A stretch of 64,000 nt of DNA from Geomonas propionica. Lineage in GTDB: Bacteria; Desulfobacterota; Desulfuromonadia; Geobacterales; Geobacteraceae. Within the stretch, counting starts at the first letter, position 1. Every line of letters begins with the position of its first letter. This document shows positions 26,731 through 35,365 of this stretch, piece after piece. The stretch is taken from positions 310,001 to 374,000 of the forward strand of contig NZ_JAEMHK010000001.1 in assembly GCF_016458235.1 (NCBI RefSeq), read 5' to 3'. A model generated the notes under the pieces. The model had not been told where the DNA came from and made no database searches. It saw only the letters and a program-made list of their open reading frames with translations. The position numbers were made by a program, and so were the translations under genes.

Positions 26731-27093
26731 TCAGCCAACTAAAGGAAAACTCCAAAAAGCCACCACACTACCGGCCTTCTCCTTCTTGAACATTATCATT
26801 GGCGAGAGCATGTAGATAGCACCGTCCGGCAAGGGTAAGTTCAGTACTAAACCTTTGTGGATCATGCTTTGAAGCGTCCTTTTCAACTCATCTTCTGCAA
26901 ATCCTGTACTGCTGACGATCTGCTCCAGTTTCATAGGTGCAATAGCAAACTTGCTGCCCACCATGGCCTCGCTCTCGGTGTAGAGATGGCGGAGTATTTC
27001 CATCAGCTCCTCGTTGATTGATGTCTCAACCAGATTCGCCTTCAACCGTTCGGCAAGTAACCTGTAAGCTGCTTCGTTAGCATCCTGTTCCAT
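26731..27093 (-). pseudogene. Truncated ferredoxin-type protein, homologue of 16584-17723
   Basis: The frame encodes the N-terminal helical domain only. It starts at an ATG at 27093 (or a TTG at 27102) and follows copy 1 closely up to VYMLSPM (about residue 108 in the 16584 protein). An insertion of about 30 bases then shifts the text; the bases beyond it still resemble the copy 1 sequence (GFFEFTF region), but a stop follows. The Cys-rich middle and both 4Fe-4S motifs are missing. It is most likely a decayed copy, though the remaining domain could fold alone. Confidence 0.7.
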
Positions 27094-27105
27094 GGTCAGC
27101 AATGC

Positions 27106-27555
27106 TCATGACTGCTTCATGCGAAGTTCAAACAGATCAGCCATCGAGGTACCCTGTTGACAGAGAGCGTTTTTTACAAAGGCATCAAGGTCAGCAGCTT
27201 GCTTTTCGTCGGAGACCTCGTGGGTTCCGCTGATAAACTCGATGCTCGGAAATTCGGATTGCAAAATACTCCGGTATTTGTTTTTGAACGGGCAATTGCG
27301 CTCAAGGCAATATGCAAAGTGAATAGCCTCTACTCCGCTCGCCGCAAGGGTTCTGACCCGTTTCAGGATCTTCTCCGGCGCCCTTAGGGTAGGGCAGCCG
27401 GAGCAGCTGATGATTCCCGCTATCTGGGCTCCTCCACGCTCTGCGTAGCGGGCAAACTTCCCCTTGTTGGCGTAGCTGTCCTCAAGGCAACCTGCTGAGC
27501 TGCAAGCCAGATCGTTGGTCATGTTGGCACAGGTGATAATTCCGATTCTTACCAT
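27106..27555 (-). CDS. CGGC domain-containing protein
   Basis: A 149-aa protein of the CGGC family: MVRIGIITCANMTN at the start, an AGIISCSGCPTLRAPEKIL motif (here CSGC rather than CGGC), and AYCLERNCPFKN. The four or five ordered Cys imply metal or Fe-S binding. It is known from anaerobes; function not established. It ends 12 bp before the TTG start of the truncated gene, in one leftward unit with the thioesterase upstream. Confidence 0.85.
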   Translation of the reverse strand: MVRIGIITCANMTNDLACSSAGCLEDSYANKGKFARYAERGGAQIAGIISCSGCPTLRAPEKILKRVRTLAASGVEAIHFAYCLERNCPFKNKYRSILQSEFPSIEFISGTHEVSDEKQAADLDAFVKNALCQQGTSMADLFELRMKQS

Positions 27556-27573
27556 GGTAGTTTCTCCTTTTGG

Positions 27574-28026
27574 TTATCGCGCTGCGGTCTGTTTGCGACG
27601 AAATATCATGCAGGTGGCTGTGGCGTGAGCGTAAAGCGTACCGTCCTTATCTCTGAGCGCTCCCTCCGACACTCCAAGAGAGTTTGAAATGTGAATGACC
27701 TTCCCTTCAGCGATGAGGGGGGTATTTCGAGGAACAGGCTTTAGCATTTTGACAGTCAGGTCAACAGTTCCGTATCCCACTCCTTCTTCAAGAACAGTGT
27801 GAACTGCGCAGCCTGTAACCGAGTCCAGTACCGTGGCCGCAAATCCACCATGCACCCCTCCCAGTGGATTAAGGTGACGGTCATCCGCTGTGGCCTCAAA
27901 AACTACCTTTCCGCGTTCTGCGGTTATCCCTTTCATGGGTATTGTTGTGGCCATCGAAGCAGGAGGAATTTCTTCCGCGATCATTGCCTTCATTAATTCG
28001 AGACCAGACATTGTTCCAATCGACAT
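27574..28026 (-). CDS. PaaI/HGG-type hotdog thioesterase
   Basis: A 150-aa hotdog-fold protein. It has the family motif GGVHGGFAATVLDSVTGCAVH and the strand region VDLTVKMLKPVPRNTPLIAEG, which fit the PaaI thioesterase group acting on acyl-CoA, often phenylacetyl-CoA-type esters. The start is at MSIGTMSG with an AGAGGAG ribosome site. It lies 18 bp upstream of the CGGC gene, so they are co-transcribed. Confidence 0.88.
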   Translation of the reverse strand: MSIGTMSGLELMKAMIAEEIPPASMATTIPMKGITAERGKVVFEATADDRHLNPLGGVHGGFAATVLDSVTGCAVHTVLEEGVGYGTVDLTVKMLKPVPRNTPLIAEGKVIHISNSLGVSEGALRDKDGTLYAHATATCMIFRRKQTAAR

Positions 28027-28185
28027 ACTCACTCCTCTTGTGATTTGCGGCTGTAATGTCAAAAGATGGCTTCCCAAACCCCTCCTCCAGCGGCCCCTTT
28101 AATCAAGCAGAACTACTGTACTAGATCTGTTGATTTGCCATCGTCCAAGCCCCCATTACTCAACCGCCCATGCCGGCCGGCAGGG

Positions 28186-29301
28186 TCACAGAACACATTG
28201 CAATCCATTACCCTCCCGGGCCGGCCTGATACATCCATTGCAGGATATGCAGAGAGAAGGTTTAGTGTAACCGGCCTTCCACCGCCCTATTAGGTCCTGC
28301 TCGCAAACGAGGGGACGGCACAGGGATATGAAGTCGGCGATGCCATCACGCATAATACTTCCAGCCGCCTCCAAGGATCTGATCCCGCCCACCAGCAACA
28401 GAGGGATTCCGATCCGTTGCTTGTAACGAGCCGCAGCTTTGCGGTAGTAGGACTCACTCTCCAGCGACTTGGCAACTCCCGTTCTGAAGCTCCTATACTT
28501 TCCGGGGGGAGTACCGCCACTCATCTCGATAGCGTCAACACCTGCCTTCTCCAGCATGGCACATACCTTCAGACTCTCATCAGCCGTGAGGCCATTCTCT
28601 ACGAAGTCCTCGGAATTGATTTTCACCAAGACCGGATAGTCTTTGCCAACCTCCTTCCTCACGGCCTGAACGACTTCGAGCAGTAATCGAGCGCGGTTCT
28701 CCAGGCTGCCGCCGTACTGGTCAGTCCGCTGGTTGAAGAAAGGAGACAGAAATTGGGAAAGGAGATATCCGTGTGCCGCATGAAGTTGCACCCCATCAAA
28801 GCCTGCTCTTTTTCCCCTTGCTGCAGCCTGACTGAATGCAGCAATTATCCGGTCAATTTCCGTCAAGGTCATTTCCCGGCAACGAGGAAAGAGATCGGAC
28901 ACATTTTCGGAAGGGCCTGATGGCACCGCGCCGGTTAAGACGGTGCGGGCATAGCAGCCCGCATGCGCCAACTGCAGAAACACCTTACCGTGCGCATCGT
29001 GTACAGCCTGTGCCATATTCGAAAGCCCAGGCATGAACCCGTCGTCTGAGGCGCTCAACTGCCAGGCAACAGCCCTACCGTCCAAGGTCACACTGGCCAT
29101 ACCGGTTATTAACAAGCCGACACCCCCGTGTGCCCGTCCCACAAGCATGCCGACATTTTTCGGTGTGCAAAATCCGTCATCATCTGCAAATCCATCCCAG
29201 GTCGCGGAATACACAAACCTGTTGGGGATCGGCACTCCGCCAATCTTCACTTCCTGGAAAAGCTCCTGGTTTGCCGCTCTACCGTGCTCTGATGCTGACA
29301 T
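28186..29301 (-). CDS. NADH:flavin oxidoreductase, Old Yellow Enzyme family, copy 2
   Basis: A 371-aa paralogue of 17779-18891 with the same motifs (VFLQLAHAGCYA, GFDGVQLHAAHGYLLSQFL, RTDQYGGSLENRAR, LVGGIRSLE, CISCNGC). It probably reduces electron-poor alkenes, quinones or nitro compounds. The start follows GAGGTGAGG. A TetR-type site TAGACTGGTCTG lies at 29409-29420, 108 bp upstream. Sequence divergence from copy 1 is much larger than between the MBL copies, so the duplication is older than the gene conversion in those. Confidence 0.9.
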   Translation of the reverse strand: MSASEHGRAANQELFQEVKIGGVPIPNRFVYSATWDGFADDDGFCTPKNVGMLVGRAHGGVGLLITGMASVTLDGRAVAWQLSASDDGFMPGLSNMAQAVHDAHGKVFLQLAHAGCYARTVLTGAVPSGPSENVSDLFPRCREMTLTEIDRIIAAFSQAAARGKRAGFDGVQLHAAHGYLLSQFLSPFFNQRTDQYGGSLENRARLLLEVVQAVRKEVGKDYPVLVKINSEDFVENGLTADESLKVCAMLEKAGVDAIEMSGGTPPGKYRSFRTGVAKSLESESYYRKAAARYKQRIGIPLLLVGGIRSLEAAGSIMRDGIADFISLCRPLVCEQDLIGRWKAGYTKPSLCISCNGCIRPAREGNGLQCVL

Positions 29302-29408
29302 ATCCTCACCTCATCAAGTTCTGGATTTCTTGCCATGGTTACTACCGAGTACCATTCGGAACTGAATTCCCCCTCATCGCCCTGCCACCCAAAGAACCAT
29401 GATTTACT

Positions 29409-29420
29409 TAGACTGGTCTG
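29409..29420. promoter_or_regulatory. TetR-type operator before the second Old Yellow Enzyme gene
   Basis: TAGACTGGTCTG is one base short of a perfect TAGAC-type palindrome. Confidence 0.5.
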
Positions 29421-29546
29421 TTTATATGTTCATAAAAGAATTGCATAAGGCTCTTCTACGCCATCTGAGTGGCTTGCAACGTAAGGTCCGCCAGCCGATC
29501 TAGAACCTTGGCGTAGCCGAGAAGGCCTTTATCCGCGGCCCATGAC

Positions 29547-30497
29547 CTATGTAGTTTCTGCCCGAGCCCGCCGTCCCGGTATGCCAGCAGCACATGGGAC
29601 TCCGGTATGACAGAGGCCACATCCTGCATAATCACCGATGTAACCGGGCCCGTGTTCGCCGTCCAGCCAGGGTTTCTGCTGAACAAAAAGGACATGATGG
29701 CATTTCGCCTTATCGTGCCCTTCTTTGGTAATTGCGTCACCTGGACATCGGGCGATGCAGGCTCCGCATTCGCCGTTTGCGTAAAATGTGCAATTTGCCA
29801 GGTGATGTGCGTAAGGTCGTGGAGTAGGTTCCAAGTCCATGTTGATCACAAAACTGCTGCAACGCACCCCGATACCTTTTGGCGTAATAAGCCCATCATT
29901 AAGGCTGAAGGTTCCCAAACCAGTTGCATAAGCCATGTGCCTATGGGACCAGTAAGAGGCAAGGGGGTCGGGCGGAAGAACTATACGGAAAAAGGGCGTC
30001 TGATCCGGAGCAACCGCTTCTACCCCAACCCTTTCGAGCGAGGCGATGACATGTTTTACGAGTTCATGGTTGAAATCTTGTCCCTCCCAGCGGGTATGGT
30101 TCCAACGCAGGGCCGGCCCATGCTTTTCCAGGGCATTCTCCCTCATCGTTTCCCTATTGTACGGTAGGGCAAAGGCAACCACAGTGACCCTCTCTACCAC
30201 AGGAGTGTCAACCTTGCGTACCTCTGTTAGATACCTTTCCAAGATCTCGCGAGGCATGAAGTGGTCCTTATGTACCACCTCCTTATACGTTTCAAAGATA
30301 GGGTCGTCGCCGTTCGCATAACCGATTATGGGAGGCTCGAAGATGGGCGCCCCGCCGAAGTGTTCCAGTTTATTGGACGGGCTAGTCGCGGCATAGTCCA
30401 GAATCGTCCTCTCGATAAACCCTTTAGGGTCCCTATCGAATTCCTCTCGTTTTTCAGTATCTACTGGCTGTCTTGCTGGCTGTTGATCAAAATTCAT
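29547..30497 (-). CDS. QueG / reductive dehalogenase-like 4Fe-4S protein
   Basis: A 316-aa cytoplasmic protein. The N-terminal half has ATSPSNKLEHFGGAPIFEPP, and the central part holds GLGTFSLNDGLITPKGIGVRC, the fold signature shared by epoxyqueuosine reductase and reductive dehalogenases. The C-terminus has two Cys clusters, CGACIARCPGDAI and CGLCHTGVPC, for two 4Fe-4S sites. The usual TAT signal of respiratory dehalogenases is absent. It could be a cobalamin-type reductase for halogenated or other organics. A perfect TetR palindrome (30617-30628) lies 120 bp upstream. Confidence 0.78.
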   Translation of the reverse strand: MNFDQQPARQPVDTEKREEFDRDPKGFIERTILDYAATSPSNKLEHFGGAPIFEPPIIGYANGDDPIFETYKEVVHKDHFMPREILERYLTEVRKVDTPVVERVTVVAFALPYNRETMRENALEKHGPALRWNHTRWEGQDFNHELVKHVIASLERVGVEAVAPDQTPFFRIVLPPDPLASYWSHRHMAYATGLGTFSLNDGLITPKGIGVRCSSFVINMDLEPTPRPYAHHLANCTFYANGECGACIARCPGDAITKEGHDKAKCHHVLFVQQKPWLDGEHGPGYIGDYAGCGLCHTGVPCAAGIPGRRARAETT

Positions 30498-30616
30498 GGC
30501 TGCCTTTCCTTTCTTCGCCTCAACAAGGTTTCCCCTGGCGAGTGCTTAACTGGTAGCGCTGTAAGTTGCCCTCAACGCTTCTGCCATTCCAAGAGAACAT
30601 AGGTCTCGTTTTGGTT

Positions 30617-30628
30617 AGACCGGTCTAC
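30617..30628. promoter_or_regulatory. TetR-type operator, perfect palindrome, before the QueG-like gene
   Basis: TAGACCGGTCTA is a perfect 12-bp palindrome between the QueG-like gene (start 30497) and the TetR gene ending at 30691. Confidence 0.7.
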
Positions 30629-30690
30629 GTAATTAAGCGTTATAAAAATTGAGGGCGCTGAAGAAGCCTGCCAACAGCTCCGCTATCCCT

Positions 30691-31278
30691 CTAGGCCAAG
30701 AATATGTCGAAATAGAGATGGATAAAGTTCTTCAGCGGTTCGATCGACTTCTTTACCTTTGCTCGCAAAAGAGCACCTTCGTAGGAAGCCACGATATTCT
30801 CCGCGAGCACCAAGGGTTCGACATTGCTGTGGAGAGTTCCTTCCTCACGGGCTTCTTCGAAGAGGGCGGCAAGGGAACGAATCCACTGCTGGAGAGCATC
30901 CTCCAGACGCTGCCTGAGCACCTCACTCTGATCGGACATCTCCAATCCCAGGTTGCCGACCAGGCACCCTTTTGAACAGTTATTACTTTCAAACCGGCCA
31001 ATAAGGGCTTCGAAAGATTTCCTTATGCGCTCAAGGGGAGGCAGCGAGGTGTCTTCCATGAGCGGCCGTCGTAGCGCGGCCATCTCGGAAAGGAAGAGGT
31101 CAATGACTGCGAGCCCGAATTCCTCCTTGCTGGGGAAGAAGTTGTAGAAAGACCCCTTAGGCACGTTTGCCTGCTTTAGGATAGCCTCTACTCCAGTACC
31201 GTTGAATCCTCTGGTAGAGATGATGTCGAGCCCTGCCTGAACGATTTCGTCTTTGTTATGTGTCCGTCGCATGGTCAT
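30691..31278 (-). CDS. TetR family transcriptional regulator 2
   Basis: A 195-aa paralogue of TetR 1 (19421-20002), with FNGTGVEAILKQANVPKGSFYNFF in the helix-turn-helix, NNCSKGC and GNLGLEMSDQ. An ATG two codons later (31272) is an equal start. It lies beside the second OYE and QueG-like units, and an imperfect operator lies 5 bp upstream at 31283-31298. Confidence 0.92.
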   Translation of the reverse strand: MTMRRTHNKDEIVQAGLDIISTRGFNGTGVEAILKQANVPKGSFYNFFPSKEEFGLAVIDLFLSEMAALRRPLMEDTSLPPLERIRKSFEALIGRFESNNCSKGCLVGNLGLEMSDQSEVLRQRLEDALQQWIRSLAALFEEAREEGTLHSNVEPLVLAENIVASYEGALLRAKVKKSIEPLKNFIHLYFDIFLA

Positions 31279-31847
31279 AACATAGACCGGTCGGTTTAAG
31301 CTGTCAAGTCTTTTTTAGGACTCTCGCAGTGAATAACTTTTGTATGGCGGCAGGGTTGAAGCTGAACATGATGCTGCCTGCGTCCGCCGTGGAGGTCGGA
31401 GATCACTGTACTGCGTGCTGGGACGTGCCACGTGCCGGCATCACGCCGGGGATGAGCCCCTAGCCGTGTTCGTCAACGACACCTTGGCGATAGCCTAGCC
31501 GAAAGCGGAAGAGCTATTTATGGCTGTTGATGGGACCGCCTGCCGGAAGAAAGGGGGGGCGGATCCGCGTATAAAGGACGAGGCCCCTGAGAGAACTCAG
31601 GGGCCTCGTATAGAAGCATGCGTTTCCGAAAGGCTTATCTCATGGAGCTTGGATTGTCATCGTAATTGACGAGGTCCACTGCTACCACCACCTTACAACA
31701 TGAACAGTCGTGTCGGAACCGCATGGTAGGTGAGTGGGAAGTCGGCGGGAGTTGATTCCGCCTCCTACTCGATTGTTTCAGTGGGTGAAGTAGACCGGGG
31801 CACAGTAGAAGTGGCGCGGCTGGCAGAATTCTCCCCACCAGCTATGA
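31279..31847. other. Intergenic stretch with an operator and a long perfect hairpin
   Basis: About 570 bases without a credible gene. It holds an operator-like site (TAGACCGGTCGGTTTA, 31283-31298) at the TetR 2 start, and a 13-bp perfect stem CGAGGCCCCTGAG / CTCAGGGGCCTCG with an AGAA loop at 31579-31608. No T run follows the stem on either strand, so it may be an RNA-processing or attachment feature rather than a terminator. Confidence 0.6.
31283..31298. promoter_or_regulatory. TetR-type operator at TetR 2
   Basis: TAGACCGGTCGGTTTA has the TAGACCGGTC half but an imperfect second arm. It is immediately upstream of the TetR 2 start. Confidence 0.45.
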
Positions 31848-33251
31848 TCAAGCCGACGCGTTTGCCAACCCATCGATCCACTCTTGGTGTGCATTGAGCA
31901 TGGGATTTGGCTTTGTCCGGGCCAGATCCTGAGCCGGCTTGCCGATCTGTGTTTCCTGTGTCAATATCCTAACCCGGCCTCCAGGAAGGTCCTCGAACAG
32001 CCAGGCATGGTGCACGTCTAACCTCGTCTCGGCATCCCCCTCCACCCAGCCATGCCAGGCCACTCGCGCAGGCTTGCCTGCAGCGGGCGGCTCGTACTCT
32101 GTGACTTCCGCCTCAACAGGGAAACCGAAGGTGGTGAAACGGAAACGCGCACCCTGGCTCAGTTCGGGGCCTGTGCCATCGTGAAAGCGGATCTCCGAGG
32201 CGTTGCTGTAGTAGGCCGGCCAAGCCGAGGTGTTGTTGAGGAATGGCCAGACTTCGGCCGCAGTTAGGCCAGCCACGATGATCTCATTTGAAACATAGTT
32301 GTCGGTTGTGCCCGGCAGGTACTGTTCGGGCCAGATGATATCGCTCATTTCATACTCTCCTTCTTGGTGAACATATTTGACTTCGCTTTGCTCTCTTAGC
32401 TCTTGGTAAACTGCCGCCATATCCAATGCGGCCTTGCCGTGTTCTTTCGCACTACGATAGGTCGTATCGGCTGCTTCGGCTAACGGCAAAATCGTCCCCA
32501 GGCGGTTGGCCTGCGCCTTGACTAGCCCCAAATCCTTGGACATCAACCCGACCACGAAGGCAGCCGGAAAATTATCGTTGACGTACATATCCTTTTTCAT
32601 CTGAAAGAAGGGGCTGTTCAGGGCTGATTTTGAAATCAGTTCCAGGAATTTCTCCTTAGCAACACCCGATTTTTCCGCGAGCAGCACGGCCTCACCAATC
32701 CCCTGCCCCATGATACCCAAGAGGAGATTGATCGCCAATTTTGCCGAACTCCCCGTTCCGGTTGCTCCGAAGCGGATGGTTTCCTTGCCGAGAATGTCGA
32801 AATAGGCTTGGGCAGCCTCAATGGCGATCTCCTGTCCTCCGGCCAGTATGACCAATTGCCCCGCCTTTGCCGCGCCCACTGAGCCGGAAACCGGCGCATC
32901 CACGTACCGCCCGCCTCCCTCGGACACAAGTCTCGCGAACTCAACGGCATCTTCAGGTGCAATGGTGCTCATGTTCACGATCACCTTGCCTGGGGTCACC
33001 GCCTCAAGCACACCATCGGCCTGGGTTAATACGGAGCGTATCGCGTGTGAGTCGGACAGCATAATGAACACGATGTCCGATTGTTCAACGATTTCCCTTG
33101 GCGAGTTGAGTTCCGCAGCGCCGGCCTCTTTCAGGGTCGTCGCCTTGTCGCGAGAGCGGTTGTAGGTGCTTACCCTGTGCCCTGCCTGTAGCAAGTTCGT
33201 GGCCATGGGAACTCCCATGTGTCCAAGCCCGATCCATCCTAATGCCTTCAT
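31848..33251 (-). CDS. Fusion of a 3-hydroxyisobutyrate-dehydrogenase-like protein and an SRPBCC domain
   Basis: A 467-aa protein. Residues 1-300 are a complete beta-hydroxyacid dehydrogenase: GLGHMGVPMATNLL, DAPVSGSVGAAKAGQL and the Lys-containing motif GSSAKLAINLLLG. Residue 302 onward is an SRPBCC (polyketide-cyclase/START-like) domain of about 166 aa starting MSDIIWPEQYL. The junction text GAAGGAGAGTATGAAATG still contains an AAGGAG ribosome site and an ATG for the second domain. So two genes probably fused by loss of a stop codon, and internal initiation at 32348 may still make free SRPBCC protein. It reduces or oxidises small hydroxyacids; the SRPBCC partner may bind a hydrophobic ligand. 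This is an unusual pairing. Confidence 0.8.
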   Translation of the reverse strand: MKALGWIGLGHMGVPMATNLLQAGHRVSTYNRSRDKATTLKEAGAAELNSPREIVEQSDIVFIMLSDSHAIRSVLTQADGVLEAVTPGKVIVNMSTIAPEDAVEFARLVSEGGGRYVDAPVSGSVGAAKAGQLVILAGGQEIAIEAAQAYFDILGKETIRFGATGTGSSAKLAINLLLGIMGQGIGEAVLLAEKSGVAKEKFLELISKSALNSPFFQMKKDMYVNDNFPAAFVVGLMSKDLGLVKAQANRLGTILPLAEAADTTYRSAKEHGKAALDMAAVYQELREQSEVKYVHQEGEYEMSDIIWPEQYLPGTTDNYVSNEIIVAGLTAAEVWPFLNNTSAWPAYYSNASEIRFHDGTGPELSQGARFRFTTFGFPVEAEVTEYEPPAAGKPARVAWHGWVEGDAETRLDVHHAWLFEDLPGGRVRILTQETQIGKPAQDLARTKPNPMLNAHQEWIDGLANASA

Positions 33252-33313
33252 CGTGTTGTCTCCTTTGCCCGCTTACTGTTTCGCAGTGAGCGCACGGTGA
33301 TATTTCCTGATGG

Positions 33314-34045
33314 CTACTTGAGCAGTTTAATGACCGCCTTCGCCACACCTTCACTGGAAGCCGGGTTTTGTCCGGTCACCATTCTCCCATCCACCTCGAC
33401 ATGGGCGCCCCATTTCTCTCCCGCTATAAAATTTGCCCGCTCTTCTCTCAGTCTTGTTTCGAGCAGGAAAGGCATTTCCTTGTCAAGATGTAAGGCCTTT
33501 TCTTCGGCATCGGTGAAGGCGGTGACCGTCAAGCCTGCAACCAGCGGTGATCCATCCGCTTTCTTTGCTCCCACAAAGCCTGCGGGACCATGGCAGACAG
33601 CAGCAATGACCTTGTTGGCCTTGGCGAATTGGTCCAGGAGGCCCTTGAGATTGTTATCTGCTGGCAAGTCGAACATGGCACCATGCCCGCCGGGAAGAAA
33701 GATGGCGTCATACTTCGTCGAGTCCACCTTGGCCAGTGGTGCTGTCGCTTTCAGGATGCTGATAACTTTCGACCACTGCCGTCCCTTAATCTTGTCCTCC
33801 ATGCTTCGTGGGTCAATCGGCGCCTCCCCCCCCTTAATACTGGCTACCGTAACTTCCAACCCTGCTTCCTTGAATGCCAGGTAGGGGACAGCAAACTCCT
33901 CAAGCCATAATCCTGTCGGCTTTCCTTCCCGAATTTGATTGGCGCTTGTGACAACCATCAGGATCTGCTTCGATTCTGCAAAAACGCGCCCGGGCAGGAC
34001 AACTGCAGCTAGAAGGAGAAGAATCCATAAAACTGTCTTTTTCAC
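33314..34045 (-). CDS. Exported DJ-1/PfpI family protein
   Basis: A 243-aa protein with a signal peptide (residues 1-23, ending VFA) and a class-I glutamine-amidotransferase-like fold of the Hsp31/DJ-1 type: FLPGGHGAMFDL, then the nucleophile elbow AAVCHGPAGFVG with Cys, and VTGQNPASS. Hsp31-type proteins act as chaperones or glyoxalases (deglycase roles are disputed). The periplasmic location is unusual but clear from the leader. It belongs with the surrounding electrophile-response genes. Confidence 0.88.
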   Translation of the reverse strand: MKKTVLWILLLLAAVVLPGRVFAESKQILMVVTSANQIREGKPTGLWLEEFAVPYLAFKEAGLEVTVASIKGGEAPIDPRSMEDKIKGRQWSKVISILKATAPLAKVDSTKYDAIFLPGGHGAMFDLPADNNLKGLLDQFAKANKVIAAVCHGPAGFVGAKKADGSPLVAGLTVTAFTDAEEKALHLDKEMPFLLETRLREERANFIAGEKWGAHVEVDGRMVTGQNPASSEGVAKAVIKLLK

Positions 34046-34068
34046 TTCGAACTCCTTTCAATATGTTT

Positions 34069-34704
34069 TCAGTGGATGAAGTTGAAAAAGGTTTTGGCTT
34101 CCCGTTCCGGCGGAGTAATGGCCTCTTTGCCATGTTCCGCGAGTTTCATCAGCCAGGCCATGTTCTTCCCCAGGACCCGCATGATCTGAACACCCTCAGT
34201 GTCCTGGCTCACCTCTCCCGGAATTCGGCCATGAATCACGTTCCAGTAGTTTGAAGCCGGAATCAGCATTTCTGCGTAATTCAGAAAGTTATTCAGCTGG
34301 TCAAACGTCGGCAGGCCGCCGGACCTCCGCACCGCAACTACTGCGGTTCCGACCTTGTGGCGCAGCATGCTATCGTTGACACTGGTAACGAAGAAGGCAC
34401 GATCCAGGAACGCTTTCATCGTCCCGCCGATGGCGGAGAAATGCACCGGGGAGCCCAGGATGACGCCATCCGCCTGCTTCATCTTCTGAATCCATTCGTT
34501 GACCTCATCACCAGGCAGTACGCACTGCTCATTCTTTTTCTTCACGCACTGGTAGCAGGCAGCGCAGCCTCTGATGGTCTTGTTGCCGACATGCACGATC
34601 TCGGTCTCTATCCCCTCCTTTTCAAGTTCCGCTGTTACCATCTTCAGCGCTTGCCAAGTATTGCCTTCTTTGTTGGGGCTGCCGTTAAACGCCACTACTT
34701 TCAT
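34069..34704 (-). CDS. Flavodoxin-fold NAD(P)H-dependent FMN reductase / Fe-S flavoprotein
   Basis: A 211-aa protein: MKVVAFNGSPNKEGNTWQAL (FMN phosphate loop), then a Cys cluster CAACYQCVKKKNEQC typical of iron-sulphur flavoproteins, and DGVILGSPVHFSAIGG. It would pass electrons between NAD(P)H, FMN and a 4Fe-4S centre. It is preceded by a 15-bp TetR operator at 34736-34750, upstream of which lies TetR 3. Confidence 0.9.
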   Translation of the reverse strand: MKVVAFNGSPNKEGNTWQALKMVTAELEKEGIETEIVHVGNKTIRGCAACYQCVKKKNEQCVLPGDEVNEWIQKMKQADGVILGSPVHFSAIGGTMKAFLDRAFFVTSVNDSMLRHKVGTAVVAVRRSGGLPTFDQLNNFLNYAEMLIPASNYWNVIHGRIPGEVSQDTEGVQIMRVLGKNMAWLMKLAEHGKEAITPPEREAKTFFNFIH

Positions 34705-34735
34705 AATTTCTCCTTTGTTGTGGATAGCCCACTAA

Positions 34736-34750
34736 TAGACCGGTCGTCTA
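34736..34750. promoter_or_regulatory. TetR 3 operator, site A
   Basis: TAGACCGGTCGTCTA, arms TAGAC and GTCTA with a CGGTC spacer. Identical to site B at 35366-35380. It lies 32 bp before the flavoprotein start. Confidence 0.75.
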
Positions 34751-34769
34751 GTAAATGGCCAAAAAAATT

Positions 34770-35354
34770 TTAGCTGCGCAGCACTGTGGCAAAAAGGGTG
34801 TCGATGAAATCCCTTAGAGGCTGAGGCGACTTCATCACCTTGGCCCGGAGGATCGCCCCCTCCCATCCCGAGAGAATGAACCCGCCAATGACGGCGGGAT
34901 CAGCGTCTTGCGCCAATTCGCCAACCTGCTGCGCCTCATGTAGACAGGCGGCAAAACGCTGCTTCCATGAACGGAAAATTTCATCGAGGCGGGTACGGAA
35001 GCGCTCGTTCTGATCGGCCAATTCCTGACCAAGGTTGCCGATTAGACACCCTTTGGAGCACTGATTCTGGGTAAGGTTTGCTAGCCCGTGCTCCAGATAA
35101 TTGCGGATGCGATTCCGGGGAGTTACGTCCTCATCGTTCAGAAAGGTGTCGAGTTTCTGGTCGTAGCGCTCGGCAAAACGGTCGATCACTGCCAAGCCGA
35201 ATTCTTCCTTGCTACTGAAGTAGTGATAGAACGACCCTTTCGGCACTCCGACCTGCTTCAAAACCGCGTCAATACCCGTGGCGTTGTAACCATGAAGGGC
35301 AATCAAGCCTGTTCCAACGGAAATGATTTCTTCTTTCGTGTTCTTCTTGTCCAT
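34770..35354 (-). CDS. TetR family transcriptional regulator 3
   Basis: A 194-aa repressor with YNATGIDAVLKQVGVPKGSFYHYF as its recognition helix region and NQCSKGCLIGNLGQELADQ in the ligand domain. It is flanked by two identical 15-bp operators, one before its own start and one between it and the flavoprotein gene. It should repress itself and that gene. It is more diverged from TetR 1 and 2 than these are from each other. Confidence 0.93.
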   Translation of the reverse strand: MDKKNTKEEIISVGTGLIALHGYNATGIDAVLKQVGVPKGSFYHYFSSKEEFGLAVIDRFAERYDQKLDTFLNDEDVTPRNRIRNYLEHGLANLTQNQCSKGCLIGNLGQELADQNERFRTRLDEIFRSWKQRFAACLHEAQQVGELAQDADPAVIGGFILSGWEGAILRAKVMKSPQPLRDFIDTLFATVLRS

Positions 35355-35365
35355 AGCGGTTAAAA

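Noticed and set aside
29456-29546. Alternative C-terminus of the QueG-like protein by frameshift
   Set aside because: A frame beyond the stop reads plausibly, but the annotated end already has the full CGLCHTGVPC cluster expected at a QueG-type terminus.
31579-31608. Long perfect hairpin as a terminator
   Set aside because: The stem is strong, but no T run follows on either strand, so it is recorded only as a hairpin.
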